Source: Mariniphaga sp963747515
Lineage (GTDB): Bacteria; Bacteroidota; Bacteroidia; Bacteroidales; Prolixibacteraceae
Direction of reading: 5' to 3'
DNA: 64,000 nt
NCBI GenBank assembly: GCA_963747515.1
Contig: CAVVFN010000009.1
Span: 1-64,000 of the forward strand
The translations under genes and the position numbers were made by a program. Below the pieces are notes generated by a model, which worked only from the letters and a program-made list of their open reading frames with translations, made no database searches and had not been told where the DNA came from. Shown here piece by piece: positions 26,705 to 36,169 of the stretch. Position 1 is the stretch's first letter. Every line of letters starts with the position of its first letter.

Positions 26705-29182
26705 TTATTCGCTCTTCATCAGCTGCAGTATTTTTTCCATATCAACACGCCGGTCAAAAATACCTTTCCAGATATCGCCTTCTGCATCCAATCGTTTGCG
26801 CATGTTTTGGAGGGTAAATGCAGTGGGGGTCAATCCTTTTTTCAGTTCATCCCAATGCACAGGGGCTGAAACGGGTGCTCCCGGGCGCGGGCGCAGGCTG
26901 TAAACCGACGCCATGGTTTTGCCTTTTGCATTCTGGAGGTAATCGAGGTAGATTTTTCCCTTCCGTTTTGATGGCGAACGTTCAAAACTGGTCAGATCCT
27001 TATGCTGGTTGTGGATGTGTTTTTCGATTACCTTCACAAAATTCTGCACCTGGGAGTAGGTGTATTTTTGCTGTACCGGCACATAAATATGCAGACCGCG
27101 CGAGCCGGAAGTTTTACAATAGGCGGGCATAGCCAGTTGGTCAAACAGATGCTTAAGCGCTCTGGCAATCAGCATCACTTTTTCAAAATCAACTTCCACC
27201 GGGTCGAGGTCGAAGATCATAAAATCGGGTTTTTCGGGATCGGGGAGGGAAGAGCTCCAGGGGTTTATTTCGATGCACCCCAGGTTGGCCATGTAAAGCA
27301 GTGTGTCCTGGTTCTGGCACAGCAGGTATTCAATTGTTCCTCCCCTGGTGTTGCCGAAAGTAATGGTTTCAGCCCATTCGGGGGCCAGGTTTTCCATGTT
27401 TTTCTGAAAAAAACCCTTTCCTTCCGGTCCGTTTGGTGTGCGGTAAAGCGATTGGGGCCTGTCTTTCAGGTAGGGAAGTATGTAACCTGCAATGTCGCGG
27501 TAGTAATCAATGACATCTCCCTTGGTAAGGTTTTGTTCTGGCCAGAACAGTTTTTCGGTGTTCGTAAACCGGACTTTGCTCCTGGCTTCAACTGCCGGAA
27601 CCGGTTTTTCAATGACAATTTCTTCAGGTCTTTTATCCGATCGCAATCCTGCAAAAGAAGGATGGCGCATGATTTTATCGTTTGTCCAGTCCGAGAATTT
27701 AACTTCGCAGGCCAATTCCGGTTTAACCCATCTGATTTTGCCGGATTTGGGCGGATTGGCAACAGGAATCTTTTTGGTTTCCAGTTTTTCAAGTTTCTGC
27801 AGAATTTCTTTTTGCAGTTTCCCATTAAACCCTGTTCCCACGCGTCCGGTATAGATAAGTTTTTCGTTTTCATTCACGCAGCAGAGCAGGGAACTGAAAG
27901 CCCTCGATTGTTTTTCAGAGGGCATGTATCCGCAAATGATCATTTCCTGGCGGTGGCTTGTTTTCATTTTAAGCCATTCATCCGTCCGGCTGCCCGGGTG
28001 GTATTTTCCTGTTGCACGCTTGGCAATGATTCCTTCGAGCTGTTTTTTTTCCACTTCAGCAAAAAATGCTTCTCCTTCTTTTTCAATATGTTCTACCAGG
28101 TGTATATGTGGCGGTGCATTCGTTAACAATGCAGTCAATAGCTTTTTTCGTTCGGTTTGCGCGAAGGAGGTTAAATCGTGTCCGTTGAGCCAGAGCAGGT
28201 CAAACACGTAATAGTGCAGTTTATCGGGGTTGTTCTCCTTGTTTTGCAGCTTCTGGAAATTCATGGATTCGGCATTTTCCATATAACATACCTCCCCATC
28301 GGTAACAAAGGCAGCATTTAAACCCGATAATTCTTCTGAAATTAAGGGGTACCGATCGGAATAGTCGTTTCCGTTGCGGGAGAACAAAACCGCTTTAGTG
28401 TTTTCTTTTGCAGCAACAATGCGGTATCCGTCAAATTTCAGTTCATAAATCCAGTCGTTTTTCGAGAACGGCTTATCGGTGAGCGTTGCAAGCATGGGTT
28501 TTATGAATCCGGGAAATTTTTTCTTTTTCGCCTGCTGAACCGTATTTCCGGGAATGGGAGGTTCTGATTTTTCCGGGGCCGTTTCCTTCTTTTGTTTTTC
28601 GGCATTCCACACATCGGGTGAAGCTGTTATTTCCTCCATAGTCCGGCCGGTAAGGGCGCTTCTCATGTCAGAATCCTGTTCATCGGTGTTTTTGGGAGCT
28701 TTCATAAAAAACCATTCCTCATCTTTACTGCCGCTTGCTTTTACCAGGTTGAAGTATCCCTTTAATTTAGCTCCCTGCAGGTAAAGTTTCAGGGAACCTT
28801 TGGCAAGGCGCTTTTTCATTTCGCCTGCTGAAGGGAATTTCTTTTCACTGTCGAGATAGTAGTACCCGATATCCCAAACCATAACAGTACCTGCGCCATA
28901 ATTTCCTTTTGGAATGTTTCCTTCAAAATGGATGTAACTCAGGGGATGATCTTCCACTTTCAGGGCCAGCCGTTTTACTTCCGGGTCATAAACCGGTTGT
29001 TTGGGAATTGCCCAGCTTACAAGGGCATCATTCACCTGCAGCCGGAAATCATAATGTTCGCGACGGGCCATATGGTGTTGTATCACGAACCGGTTTTTTT
29101 CCTCCGATACAGCCGGTCTTCCTTCCGGTTCGGGAGTTTTCTTAAAATCCCTTTTTTCATTATATGCTTTGAGGTTATTCAT
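26705..29182 (-). CDS. ligD: Multidomain NHEJ DNA ligase LigD (PE-Lig-Pol)
   Basis: 825 residues with three modules. (1) 3'-phosphoesterase, about 30-160: HHMARREHYDFRL and GNYGAGTVMVWD. (2) ATP-dependent ligase, about 225-530: K249 in YELKFDGYRI is the adenylated Lys, with EGIIAKR and WLKMKT downstream. (3) Archaeo-eukaryotic primase-like polymerase, about 550-820: the DLDP metal motif in FMIFDLDP and KTSGSRGLHIYVP. The order PE-Lig-Pol differs from mycobacterial Pol-PE-Lig and is frequent outside Actinobacteria. It seals double-strand breaks with Ku, whose gene lies 32 bp upstream on the same strand. Confidence 0.95.
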   Translation of the reverse strand: MNNLKAYNEKRDFKKTPEPEGRPAVSEEKNRFVIQHHMARREHYDFRLQVNDALVSWAIPKQPVYDPEVKRLALKVEDHPLSYIHFEGNIPKGNYGAGTVMVWDIGYYYLDSEKKFPSAGEMKKRLAKGSLKLYLQGAKLKGYFNLVKASGSKDEEWFFMKAPKNTDEQDSDMRSALTGRTMEEITASPDVWNAEKQKKETAPEKSEPPIPGNTVQQAKKKKFPGFIKPMLATLTDKPFSKNDWIYELKFDGYRIVAAKENTKAVLFSRNGNDYSDRYPLISEELSGLNAAFVTDGEVCYMENAESMNFQKLQNKENNPDKLHYYVFDLLWLNGHDLTSFAQTERKKLLTALLTNAPPHIHLVEHIEKEGEAFFAEVEKKQLEGIIAKRATGKYHPGSRTDEWLKMKTSHRQEMIICGYMPSEKQSRAFSSLLCCVNENEKLIYTGRVGTGFNGKLQKEILQKLEKLETKKIPVANPPKSGKIRWVKPELACEVKFSDWTNDKIMRHPSFAGLRSDKRPEEIVIEKPVPAVEARSKVRFTNTEKLFWPEQNLTKGDVIDYYRDIAGYILPYLKDRPQSLYRTPNGPEGKGFFQKNMENLAPEWAETITFGNTRGGTIEYLLCQNQDTLLYMANLGCIEINPWSSSLPDPEKPDFMIFDLDPVEVDFEKVMLIARALKHLFDQLAMPAYCKTSGSRGLHIYVPVQQKYTYSQVQNFVKVIEKHIHNQHKDLTSFERSPSKRKGKIYLDYLQNAKGKTMASVYSLRPRPGAPVSAPVHWDELKKGLTPTAFTLQNMRKRLDAEGDIWKGIFDRRVDMEKILQLMKSE

Positions 29183-29214
29183 TCTTCAGGGCCAAAAACT
29201 TTACTGCCAACAGA

Positions 29215-29979
29215 TCAATTGGCCATTTCCAGGCTTTTTTTCAGTTGTTCCATTAAATCTTCCACTTCCGGTTCTTCTTTTTTCTTCTTAGAGGTTTTCA
29301 CCTCTTTATTTTTTGCTTTTGCGTCAATAATTTTCCGGAGGGTTTCCTGGTAGGTGTCCTTAAATTTTTCGGGTTCAAATTTGGTGCTCATTCCCTTTAT
29401 GAGCTGCATAGCCATTTCCATTTCCTGTTTTGAGGGGTTGGTGGAAGGAATATTCAAATCGTCGGGTTTGCGCAGGTCATCGTAGAACCGCATTTGTGTG
29501 AGGTACATCACTTTTTCATCGGCCATGAGCAGGGCAAGATGTTCGCGGTTGCGCATGACAAACCTTGCCAGTCCTGCCATTTGCGACTTTACAATGGCCT
29601 GCCGTAAAAGGTTGTAGGTCTTACCTGCACCCTTTTCCGGTTCAAGCAGGTAGGGTTTTTCAAAATAACGGGGGTTGATTTCTTCTGTTTTTACAAACTC
29701 AACGATATCAATGCTTTCGCTCTTTCCCTTGCTGGCCTTTTTGAAGTCTTCATCCCTGATAACGATGTAATGTTCGTCTATTTTAAACCCTTTGGCAATG
29801 TCTTTCCAGGGAACTTCCTTGCCATCGTTCTGGCAAATCCGTACATACTTAATCGGACATTTGTCTTCCTCACGGATCATATTCAGATCGATGTCGTGCC
29901 TGCCGGCTCCGCTATAAAGTTTTACCGGTATATATACCAGTCCAAAACTTATTCCGCCTTTCCAAATAGCTCGTGGCAT
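29215..29979 (-). CDS. ku: Ku DNA end-binding protein
   Basis: 254 residues with the bacterial Ku core throughout: MPRAIWKGGISFGLVYIPVKLYS, then KCPIKYVRICQNDGKEVPW, then KTYNLLRQAI and LARFVMRNREHLALL. A Lys-rich C-terminal extension (KAKNKEVKTSKKKKEE) is typical of bacterial Ku and helps DNA sliding and LigD recruitment. It binds broken DNA ends as a homodimer and recruits LigD. First gene of a two-gene NHEJ operon. Confidence 0.95.
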   Translation of the reverse strand: MPRAIWKGGISFGLVYIPVKLYSGAGRHDIDLNMIREEDKCPIKYVRICQNDGKEVPWKDIAKGFKIDEHYIVIRDEDFKKASKGKSESIDIVEFVKTEEINPRYFEKPYLLEPEKGAGKTYNLLRQAIVKSQMAGLARFVMRNREHLALLMADEKVMYLTQMRFYDDLRKPDDLNIPSTNPSKQEMEMAMQLIKGMSTKFEPEKFKDTYQETLRKIIDAKAKNKEVKTSKKKKEEPEVEDLMEQLKKSLEMAN

Positions 29980-30462
29980 ACTGCTTTATTTTTTATTTTA
30001 CGTTATCGTTTTTTGCCGGATTGGTCAATAACAGGGAAGTTAAAACCGTGCCATGAATTTGATTTTTCAGTAAAATTTAATATAAAATTTTGGATATGAG
30101 TAATTTAAATTGGAAAGACCAAAGCCGGATGATTTTGGAAACCGGGGGAATTGTGGTATTATTCTACTATTTGGGATAAAATGGACAACATATCCGGTTG
30201 CAGCATCTGGCTGGTTGCGTTGCAGTGAAAAAATCGGGAAGGATTCCCGTTTTTATTTCAGGTATCCATTAAAAAAATTTATTTTTTTTAATGGATAAAC
30301 CGCTGTATTTCAGCAGGTAATTTTTTTAGATAAAAAAAAATAATTTTTTTTTCAATTATTTTAAACCTTTTTACTGAAAGAACGTTTAAATTGGTACTTG
30401 ATTAACTCACATCACACAGATGGTTTGGTTTTTGGTTTAGTTTAGGTTTAGGTTGATAGAGA
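29980..30462. other. AT-rich intergenic stretch before ku
   Basis: About 480 bp without a supported gene. Long A and T runs occur at 30260-30360. The promoter of ku-ligD should lie at the low end, but no clean TAnnTTTG box is visible. Confidence 0.4.
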
Positions 30463-30488
30463 AAAGGTCGGTTGTTGAACCGGCCTTT
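30463..30488. terminator. Bidirectional intrinsic terminator downstream of tetR
   Basis: An 11-bp stem (AAAGGTCGGTT and AACCGGCCTTT, one G-T wobble) with a GTTG loop. T-rich runs follow on both strands. On the minus strand it terminates the tetR transcript, whose stop is at 30542. Confidence 0.75.
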
Positions 30489-30541
30489 CTTTATTTAACC
30501 CCTTCGTATTTTATCTGGAACCCGAACCCGAAACAGGGCAA

Positions 30542-31144
30542 TTACCTTTTCATTATTCCGTAGCACATAATTTTCAGGATGATGTCAACACTCCGCTCGA
30601 GGTTAACATTGCCGTAATTACCTGCTGTAAGCGGCATTTCCAGGCCTTTAATGGCTGTAGTAATTCCAATGGCAGCCAGGTTGAAATCGTAAATTTCAAA
30701 CTCGTTTTTCCGCACGCCTTCGATAAGGATTCTTTTAATCATTCTTATTTCGTCCTGCTCATATCTGCGTTTAACCTCCTCAATGAATTCCACGGCGGTA
30801 ACATCGTTTTCAATGGCATGATAAAAGTTTGCCAGGTTACGGAAGGTTGATAATTTGGTAAGGATATAGTCGCGCAGTTTATCAACCGGATCGGTATTCC
30901 GGTTAATTACGATTTCCAGCTCATGTGCCAGGATTTCAACTTCTTTCATTATTACCGCCTGAAATAAATCTTCTTTGCTGGCAAAGTAATAATAAAGCGA
31001 ACTTTTTCCTTTCCTGACGGCATTGGCTATATCATCGAGGGTTGTTTTTTTATAGCCGTATTTGCTGAAAATTTCACGGGCGATTTTTAAAATACTTTCC
31101 CTGTTAAGATCTCTTTTCGTGCCGTTTTCAATGTTGGTCTGCAT
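30542..31144 (-). CDS. TetR-family transcriptional regulator
   Basis: About 200 residues. An N-terminal TetR helix-turn-helix is clear: ILKIAREIFSKYGYKKTTLDDIANAVRKGKSSLYYYFASKEDLF. The C-terminal ligand domain is not assignable. The frame can open at ATG 31165 (MQQKNKR), but the -7 box at 31176-31183 and a palindrome overlapping that codon favour the second Met at 31144 (MQTNIENG). Dimeric repressors of this family often control themselves, and the palindrome supports autoregulation. No obvious target gene lies alongside; rnr upstream runs in the same direction. Confidence 0.85.
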   Translation of the reverse strand: MQTNIENGTKRDLNRESILKIAREIFSKYGYKKTTLDDIANAVRKGKSSLYYYFASKEDLFQAVIMKEVEILAHELEIVINRNTDPVDKLRDYILTKLSTFRNLANFYHAIENDVTAVEFIEEVKRRYEQDEIRMIKRILIEGVRKNEFEIYDFNLAAIGITTAIKGLEMPLTAGNYGNVNLERSVDIILKIMCYGIMKR

Positions 31145-31155
31145 TCTTTTATTTT

Positions 31156-31179
31156 TTTGCTGCATTAATCAGCAGCAAA
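31156..31179. promoter_or_regulatory. Candidate TetR operator (24-bp palindrome)
   Basis: Perfect 8-bp inverted repeat TTTGCTGC and GCAGCAAA separated by ATTAATCA. It overlaps the minus-strand -7 box and the expected transcription start of the tetR gene, the usual place for an autorepressor site. Confidence 0.55.
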
Positions 31180-31183
31180 TATA
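31176..31183 (-). promoter_or_regulatory. -7 promoter box of tetR
   Basis: The minus strand reads TATATTTG, an exact match to TAnnTTTG. It is 32 bp upstream of the preferred tetR start. Confidence 0.55.
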
Positions 31184-31298
31184 ATTATTTATTTTACCTG
31201 AAAGGCATTTTAAATTATTTGAGTCGAAAAGGCGATTTCTTTAGTTGGGCTGTGAAAGACCTGCTAACGGGTGAATAAATCCTGCTGTTATTTGAACG

Positions 31299-33461
31299 TT
31301 AACTGCCGGAGCTGTTGGCAATTCTGAAATCGAGTTGCTTTTTTTCGAGATTGGTACGCCATATTTTTATTTTTATATCATCGCCCAGCTGATATTTTTT
31401 ATTTTTATGTCTTCCTACCAGGGCATAGTTTTTTTCATCAAAAATATAAAAGTCATCATCCAGTTCGCGAATGGGAATCATTCCTTCAATTTTATTTTCC
31501 AGCTCAACATAGATTCCCCAATCGGTTATGCCCGAAATGACACCCAGATAACTTTCCCCTACATGATCCTGCATAAATTCAACCTGTTTGTATTTAACGG
31601 AGGCTCTTTCGGCATTTGCTGCACGTGTTTCCATGTCGGAAGAATGCCTGCAAAGATCTTCGTACTTCTGCTCATTGGCTGAACGTCCGTTTTCGAGGTA
31701 TTTTTCCAGCAGCCGGTGCACCATCATATCGGGATAGCGGCGTATAGGTGAAGTAAAATGGGTATAGTAGTCGAATGCAAGGCCGTAATGCCCGATATTC
31801 CTTGTGGAATAAGCGGCTTTTGCCATAGTGCGTATAGCCAGTGTTTCCACAACATTTTGTTCTTTTCTCCCCTTTACATGATCCAGCAGCTGGTTCATTG
31901 AGCTGGATATGGCATTGGCAGAAGTAAGTGCTATTCCGTATCCAAAACGATGGATAAACGAATTAAAGGATGCCAGTTTATCCGGATCCGGTTTATCGTG
32001 TATCCGGTAAACAAATGTCCGGGATTTCTTTTTTCCTGATGGTTTTCCGATAAATTCAGCTACTTTTTTATTTGCCAGCAGCATGAATTCCTCAATGAGC
32101 TTATTGGCGTCTTTTGATTCTTTAAAGAAAACCGACAGCGGTTTTCCCCTTTCGTCGATGTTGAATTTTATTTCCACCCGTTCAAACCCTATAGACCCTT
32201 TTTTAAATCGTTCGTGGCGCAGTTTCCGGGAAAGGTCGTTCAGTTTCAGAAGTTCCGGTGAAAGAATACCCTTTTGTTGTTCGATAACTTCCTGAGCTTC
32301 TTCATATGAAAACCGGTGGTTGGAATGGATAATGGTTTTCCCGAACCAGCTGTTTATTACCCGGGCATCATCGTCCATTTCGAATACTGCCGAGAAACAG
32401 AGTTTATCTTCTTTTGGACGCAGCGAACAAACTCCGTTTGAAAGCCGTTCGGGAAGCATGGGCACTACCCTGTCGACAAGATACACAGAAGTAGCCCTGC
32501 TTTGTGCTTCTTCCTCAATCGGGGATGAAGGTGTAACATAATGGGTAACATCGGCAATGTGGATTCCGATTTCCCAATTGCTGTTGCCGAGTTTTTGTAT
32601 GGAGAGCGCATCATCAAAATCCTTTGCATCAGCGGGGTCGATGGTAAACGTGGTAACCTGCCGGAAATCGCGGCGCTTTTTGTATTCTTCTTCAGGTATC
32701 TGGAATGGAATTTTTTCAGCAATGCGATCAATTTTTTCAGGAAACTTATGAGGCAGTTCGAATTCAGCCAGAATAGCGTGCATTTCGGCATCATTGTTTC
32801 CTGTATCTCCCAGTACTTCCGTTATTTTTCCAAAAGGGCTTCTTGCTTTGGCAGGCCATTCAATGATTTCGGCAATGGCTTTTTGTCCGTTTTTAGCGCC
32901 ATTAAGATTTTCTTTGGAAATAAAAATGTCGAAACCAACTTTTCCGGCGGGCAATAAAAATGCGAAATTTTGTGACATTTCCACTGTTCCCACAAAATGG
33001 GTTTTTGCCCGCTCCATTATTTCGGTTACTTCTCCTTCCAGGTCATGTTTTTTGCGGCGCGCATACAGAAAAACCCGCACCCGGTCACCGTCCATGGCAT
33101 GGTTCAGGTTTCCTGCCGATACCAGCACAGGACGTTCCACTTCTTCACTGTTTACATAAGCAAAACCCTGCGGCTGAAGCTCAACTGTTCCGCTAACAGT
33201 TCCTGTACGTGCCTTTAACCGATAGCTGCCATGCGATACCTGTTCAAGGTATTCATCGTCTTTCATTTCCTGAAGGGCAACCTGTACCAGCCGGCGTCCT
33301 TCGTCATCCTTTACACCGAGTACAGAGGAAATCTGTTTGTAGTTGACTGTCTTTCCAGGCTTATTGTACAGAACTTCGAGAATGCTGTTTTTTAACTTTT
33401 TTTTGTTGAAAACTACTGTCTGCTTCAGTTTTTTTCGGGTTTTGCTGTTTTTTTTGGACAT
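31299..33461 (-). CDS. rnr: Ribonuclease R
   Basis: 720 residues. An N-terminal winged-helix region (KLKNSILEVLYNKPGKTVNYKQISSVLGV) is followed by cold-shock domains, then the RNB catalytic domain with TIDPADAKDFDDALS carrying the metal-binding Asp residues. Further landmarks are HIADVTHYV and YTHFTSPIRRYPDMMVHRLL. A C-terminal S1 domain begins at about 640 (YLGVISGITDWGIYVELENKIEGMI). It is a processive 3'-5' exoribonuclease degrading structured RNA. The usual C-terminal Lys-rich tail is short. Single gene, transcribed away from the Ig-like lipoprotein gene. Confidence 0.95.
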   Translation of the reverse strand: MSKKNSKTRKKLKQTVVFNKKKLKNSILEVLYNKPGKTVNYKQISSVLGVKDDEGRRLVQVALQEMKDDEYLEQVSHGSYRLKARTGTVSGTVELQPQGFAYVNSEEVERPVLVSAGNLNHAMDGDRVRVFLYARRKKHDLEGEVTEIMERAKTHFVGTVEMSQNFAFLLPAGKVGFDIFISKENLNGAKNGQKAIAEIIEWPAKARSPFGKITEVLGDTGNNDAEMHAILAEFELPHKFPEKIDRIAEKIPFQIPEEEYKKRRDFRQVTTFTIDPADAKDFDDALSIQKLGNSNWEIGIHIADVTHYVTPSSPIEEEAQSRATSVYLVDRVVPMLPERLSNGVCSLRPKEDKLCFSAVFEMDDDARVINSWFGKTIIHSNHRFSYEEAQEVIEQQKGILSPELLKLNDLSRKLRHERFKKGSIGFERVEIKFNIDERGKPLSVFFKESKDANKLIEEFMLLANKKVAEFIGKPSGKKKSRTFVYRIHDKPDPDKLASFNSFIHRFGYGIALTSANAISSSMNQLLDHVKGRKEQNVVETLAIRTMAKAAYSTRNIGHYGLAFDYYTHFTSPIRRYPDMMVHRLLEKYLENGRSANEQKYEDLCRHSSDMETRAANAERASVKYKQVEFMQDHVGESYLGVISGITDWGIYVELENKIEGMIPIRELDDDFYIFDEKNYALVGRHKNKKYQLGDDIKIKIWRTNLEKKQLDFRIANSSGS

Positions 33462-33570
33462 GTGATAAATGTTAAAATCTTCGGCAAGTTAATTTAATTA
33501 TATGATATTTAACAACAGCTAACATTCATTGTTTGCAGGAATTTGTATGTTTGTGCGTTGTTTTTTACGA

Positions 33571-35529
33571 ATGAAATTTCTGGATAAGATACCTTATTTT
33601 GTTGTTGCAGGATTTGCATGGGTTATAATTGTTTCATCCTGTGCCAATCAAGGCATGCCTACAGGTGGACCAAGAGATACCATTCCACCAATACTGGTGA
33701 ATACCTATCCCGGATACAAATCTCTGAATTTCAGAGGGAACGAAGTGCGTCTGACGTTTAATGAATTTATTATTCCCGACAAGGTTTCAGAGGAGTTGGT
33801 TGTTTCACCTCCGCTTGAAAAAAGGCCGGTTGTGCTTACCAAATCAAAAACATTGGTGGTAAGGTTTAATGAAAGCCTTCGCGACAGTTTGACCTATTCG
33901 CTCGATTTTAAAAACTCTGTTGTTGATAATAATGAACAAAATCCCATTGAAAACCTGCGGTTTAAGTTTAGTACCGGAAACAACCTGGATTCCCTGAGGG
34001 TGGCCGGAAGAGTAATAAATGCATTTAATATGGAACCCCTTGCCAATACATTGGTTTTGCTTCATACAAATCTTCACGATTCAGCTGTTTATACCTTGAT
34101 TCCCGATTATATTGCCCGAAGTGATTTAGATGGTTTGTATCTTTTTGATAACCTTGCGGAAGGTAAATACCATATCTTTTCTTTTAACGATGTTAACAGC
34201 AATCTGAAATACGATGAAGGGGCAGAAGCAATTGCCTTTGTGGATAGTGTAATTGTTCCTTCGGCTGAGTTCCTTGCTGAAATGGATACAGTAGCTTCGG
34301 GTGCCGATTCTTTGCTGATAGCCGGTCATATTCAGTTTCTGCCTGAACCTGTTTATTTGAGGCAATTTAACGAGCAGATTTTTAATCAGTACCTGAAAAC
34401 AGCCAAAAGGAATTCACCTTACCAGTTTACACTGGTTTTTAATGAACCGGTGAGCGAGAAATTCGATGTAAAGTTGGTTGACTCTGAAAATGAAAACTGG
34501 TATGTAGCAGAACCTAACCTGATAAATGATTCCCTCACTTTCTGGATTGCCGACACCGCCTTGGTAGCCAGAGAGTCGATTTTTATGGAACTTTCTTACC
34601 TTCAGGTAGATTCCGCAGGAGAGTTATATGTTAAAAAAGATACGGTAGATATGCAGTTTGCCCGAAAGGAAGATACAAGAAAAAAAAGAAGGGAACGTGA
34701 AGGGGATGAAGATTTACCTCCGCCGGCAGAGCAGTTTAACTGGAGTACCAATCTGAGTCCCACTGGTTTTGATTTAAATAAAGATGTTGTTATTACTGCA
34801 CCTCAGCCTGTTGTATCGTTCAACCCTTCAGCAATCACGCTGTACCGGACAGACGATACACTTAAGAGCCCTTTATCGTTCCGGTTTGCACCCGATACAA
34901 TGGCCTGGAGAACTTACCGTATCACCTATCCCTGGAATGATGAAACCAGTTATACCATTGAAGTCGATTCAGCAGCAGGAGTCAACATCTATGATATCAC
35001 CAGCAAGGAATTGATTTCTACATTTAAAACCCGTCCGCAGGATTACTATGGAGCAATTAATTTAACCGTTAGCGGGGTGGATAGCCAGATGATTGTGCAG
35101 TTGATAGAAAACAATGAAGCAGAAGCTGTAATTCAGGAGCAAATCATTTCAGAAAATCAGACGGTTGTTTTCAATTACCTGCCACCTGAAAAGTACAGGA
35201 TAAAGGCTATATACGACAGGAACGGCAATGGTAAGTGGGACACCGGAAGTTATCAGGATAAATACCAGCCCGAGCGGGTGAGTTATATTAATGAAGTGGT
35301 GAAGATACGTTCGAACTGGGACAGTAATCTTGCATGGGATATGACTCCTGATCCGGAATTTACCAAAAAAATAAGGGACCTGGAGCTGGAAGAGCAGATG
35401 AGAAAAGAGGCTGAAGAAAAAGCTGCCCGCGAGCAGGAACACCTTAATCAGGAGGGGAGACAACAACAAAATGATATGTTCCAACCTGGGGGAAATTCTC
35501 CCGGTACCTTTCAGCCTGGCAGAAGGTAA
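33571..35529 (+). CDS. Ig-like domain outer-membrane lipoprotein
   Basis: About 652 residues from ATG 33571 (MKFLDKIPYF), preferred over the frame opening at 33529 because a lipoprotein signal follows with lipobox VSSC (Cys24). Next is MPTGGPRDTIPPILVNTYPGYKSLNFRGNEVRLTFNEFI, the SbsA-type Ig-like domain hallmark of this Bacteroidota family. The middle is beta-rich with carboxypeptidase-regulatory-like repeats (GLYLFDNLAEGKYHIFSFNDVNSNLKYDEG). A charged helical tail (EEQMRKEAEEKAAREQEH) and a Gln/Gly/Pro-rich end close the protein. Probably a surface structural or adhesin-like protein; exact role unknown. Confidence 0.85.
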   Translation: MKFLDKIPYFVVAGFAWVIIVSSCANQGMPTGGPRDTIPPILVNTYPGYKSLNFRGNEVRLTFNEFIIPDKVSEELVVSPPLEKRPVVLTKSKTLVVRFNESLRDSLTYSLDFKNSVVDNNEQNPIENLRFKFSTGNNLDSLRVAGRVINAFNMEPLANTLVLLHTNLHDSAVYTLIPDYIARSDLDGLYLFDNLAEGKYHIFSFNDVNSNLKYDEGAEAIAFVDSVIVPSAEFLAEMDTVASGADSLLIAGHIQFLPEPVYLRQFNEQIFNQYLKTAKRNSPYQFTLVFNEPVSEKFDVKLVDSENENWYVAEPNLINDSLTFWIADTALVARESIFMELSYLQVDSAGELYVKKDTVDMQFARKEDTRKKRREREGDEDLPPPAEQFNWSTNLSPTGFDLNKDVVITAPQPVVSFNPSAITLYRTDDTLKSPLSFRFAPDTMAWRTYRITYPWNDETSYTIEVDSAAGVNIYDITSKELISTFKTRPQDYYGAINLTVSGVDSQMIVQLIENNEAEAVIQEQIISENQTVVFNYLPPEKYRIKAIYDRNGNGKWDTGSYQDKYQPERVSYINEVVKIRSNWDSNLAWDMTPDPEFTKKIRDLELEEQMRKEAEEKAAREQEHLNQEGRQQQNDMFQPGGNSPGTFQPGRR

Positions 35530-35599
35530 AGGAAGTTTATACCAAATTTCCGATGATAAAAATGGATAATGTACAGCAGCTCATAAAAAAATTGCATTT

Positions 35600-35641
35600 A
35601 AAGTACACGTTCATTTTTTTTGAAAAAAAAAAGGGTACTTT
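35600..35641. terminator. Hairpin between the Ig-like gene and the response regulator gene
   Basis: AAAGTAC and GTACTTT enclose complementary T8 and A10 runs, giving one long AT-rich hairpin. It could end the Ig-like transcript, and its right arm contains TACTTTTA, a 7/8 match to the -7 box of the next gene. Dual role is inference. Confidence 0.4.
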
Positions 35642-35668
35642 TAGCTTGTCAATATTAATCAGGCTGCT

Positions 35669-36169
35669 ATGCAAAGAACTAAAGATCCGCTTATTTTTAT
35701 TGTTCAGGACAATGTAATTTACAAAGACCTGATAGTTGGCTACTTGCAACAACGAAAATTTAACCATCTGAAAACGTTTAAGTCAGGAGAGGAATGCCTG
35801 AAGTCGATTCACCAGAACCCCGATATTATAGTTTTGGATTATTCTTTCGATGGAATGACAGGCCTGGAGTTTATGAAGCGGGTTAAGGCTGAACACCCCC
35901 TTATTGATTTCGTTTTTCTGAGCGGTCAAAACAGCGTGGAAGTGGCTGTGAATATTATGAAAATGGGAGCAGCAGATTACATAATAAAAAATGCACAGGC
36001 GCCTCAGAATTTGGTGCATACTGTTGAGTTTCTGATTTCCACCACTAAGGCTGAAAAGGTAAAGAAAGGATTCCAGGTAGGAGTAGTTGGTTTTTTCATC
36101 ATGCTGTTCCTGATTATTATGATCATTATTCTAATGACCATCCTGCTTGATGATTTCAGTATGACGTAA
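35669..36169 (+). CDS. Single-domain response regulator with C-terminal membrane anchor
   Basis: 166 residues. Residues 1-125 form a REC domain: D57 in VLDYSFDGMTG is the phosphoacceptor, with S85 in FLSGQ and K107 in YIIKNA as switch and Lys residues. The N-terminal acidic pair is reduced to QD (D14). After a short Lys-rich linker (KAEKVKKG) comes a strongly hydrophobic segment (about 138-160, FFIMLFLIIMIIILMTILL) predicted to insert in the membrane. No DNA-binding or enzymatic output domain is present. No histidine kinase lies nearby. A membrane-tethered receiver is an unusual design. Confidence 0.85.
   Translation: MQRTKDPLIFIVQDNVIYKDLIVGYLQQRKFNHLKTFKSGEECLKSIHQNPDIIVLDYSFDGMTGLEFMKRVKAEHPLIDFVFLSGQNSVEVAVNIMKMGAADYIIKNAQAPQNLVHTVEFLISTTKAEKVKKGFQVGVVGFFIMLFLIIMIIILMTILLDDFSMT

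Noticed and set aside
27002..28126. 374-codon plus-strand frame
   Set aside because: Mirror of ligD; the minus strand has all three LigD domains with catalytic motifs.
30110..30298. Short plus-strand frame near 30.1 kb
   Set aside because: No motif, lies in AT-rich intergenic sequence, and nothing in the context supports a gene.
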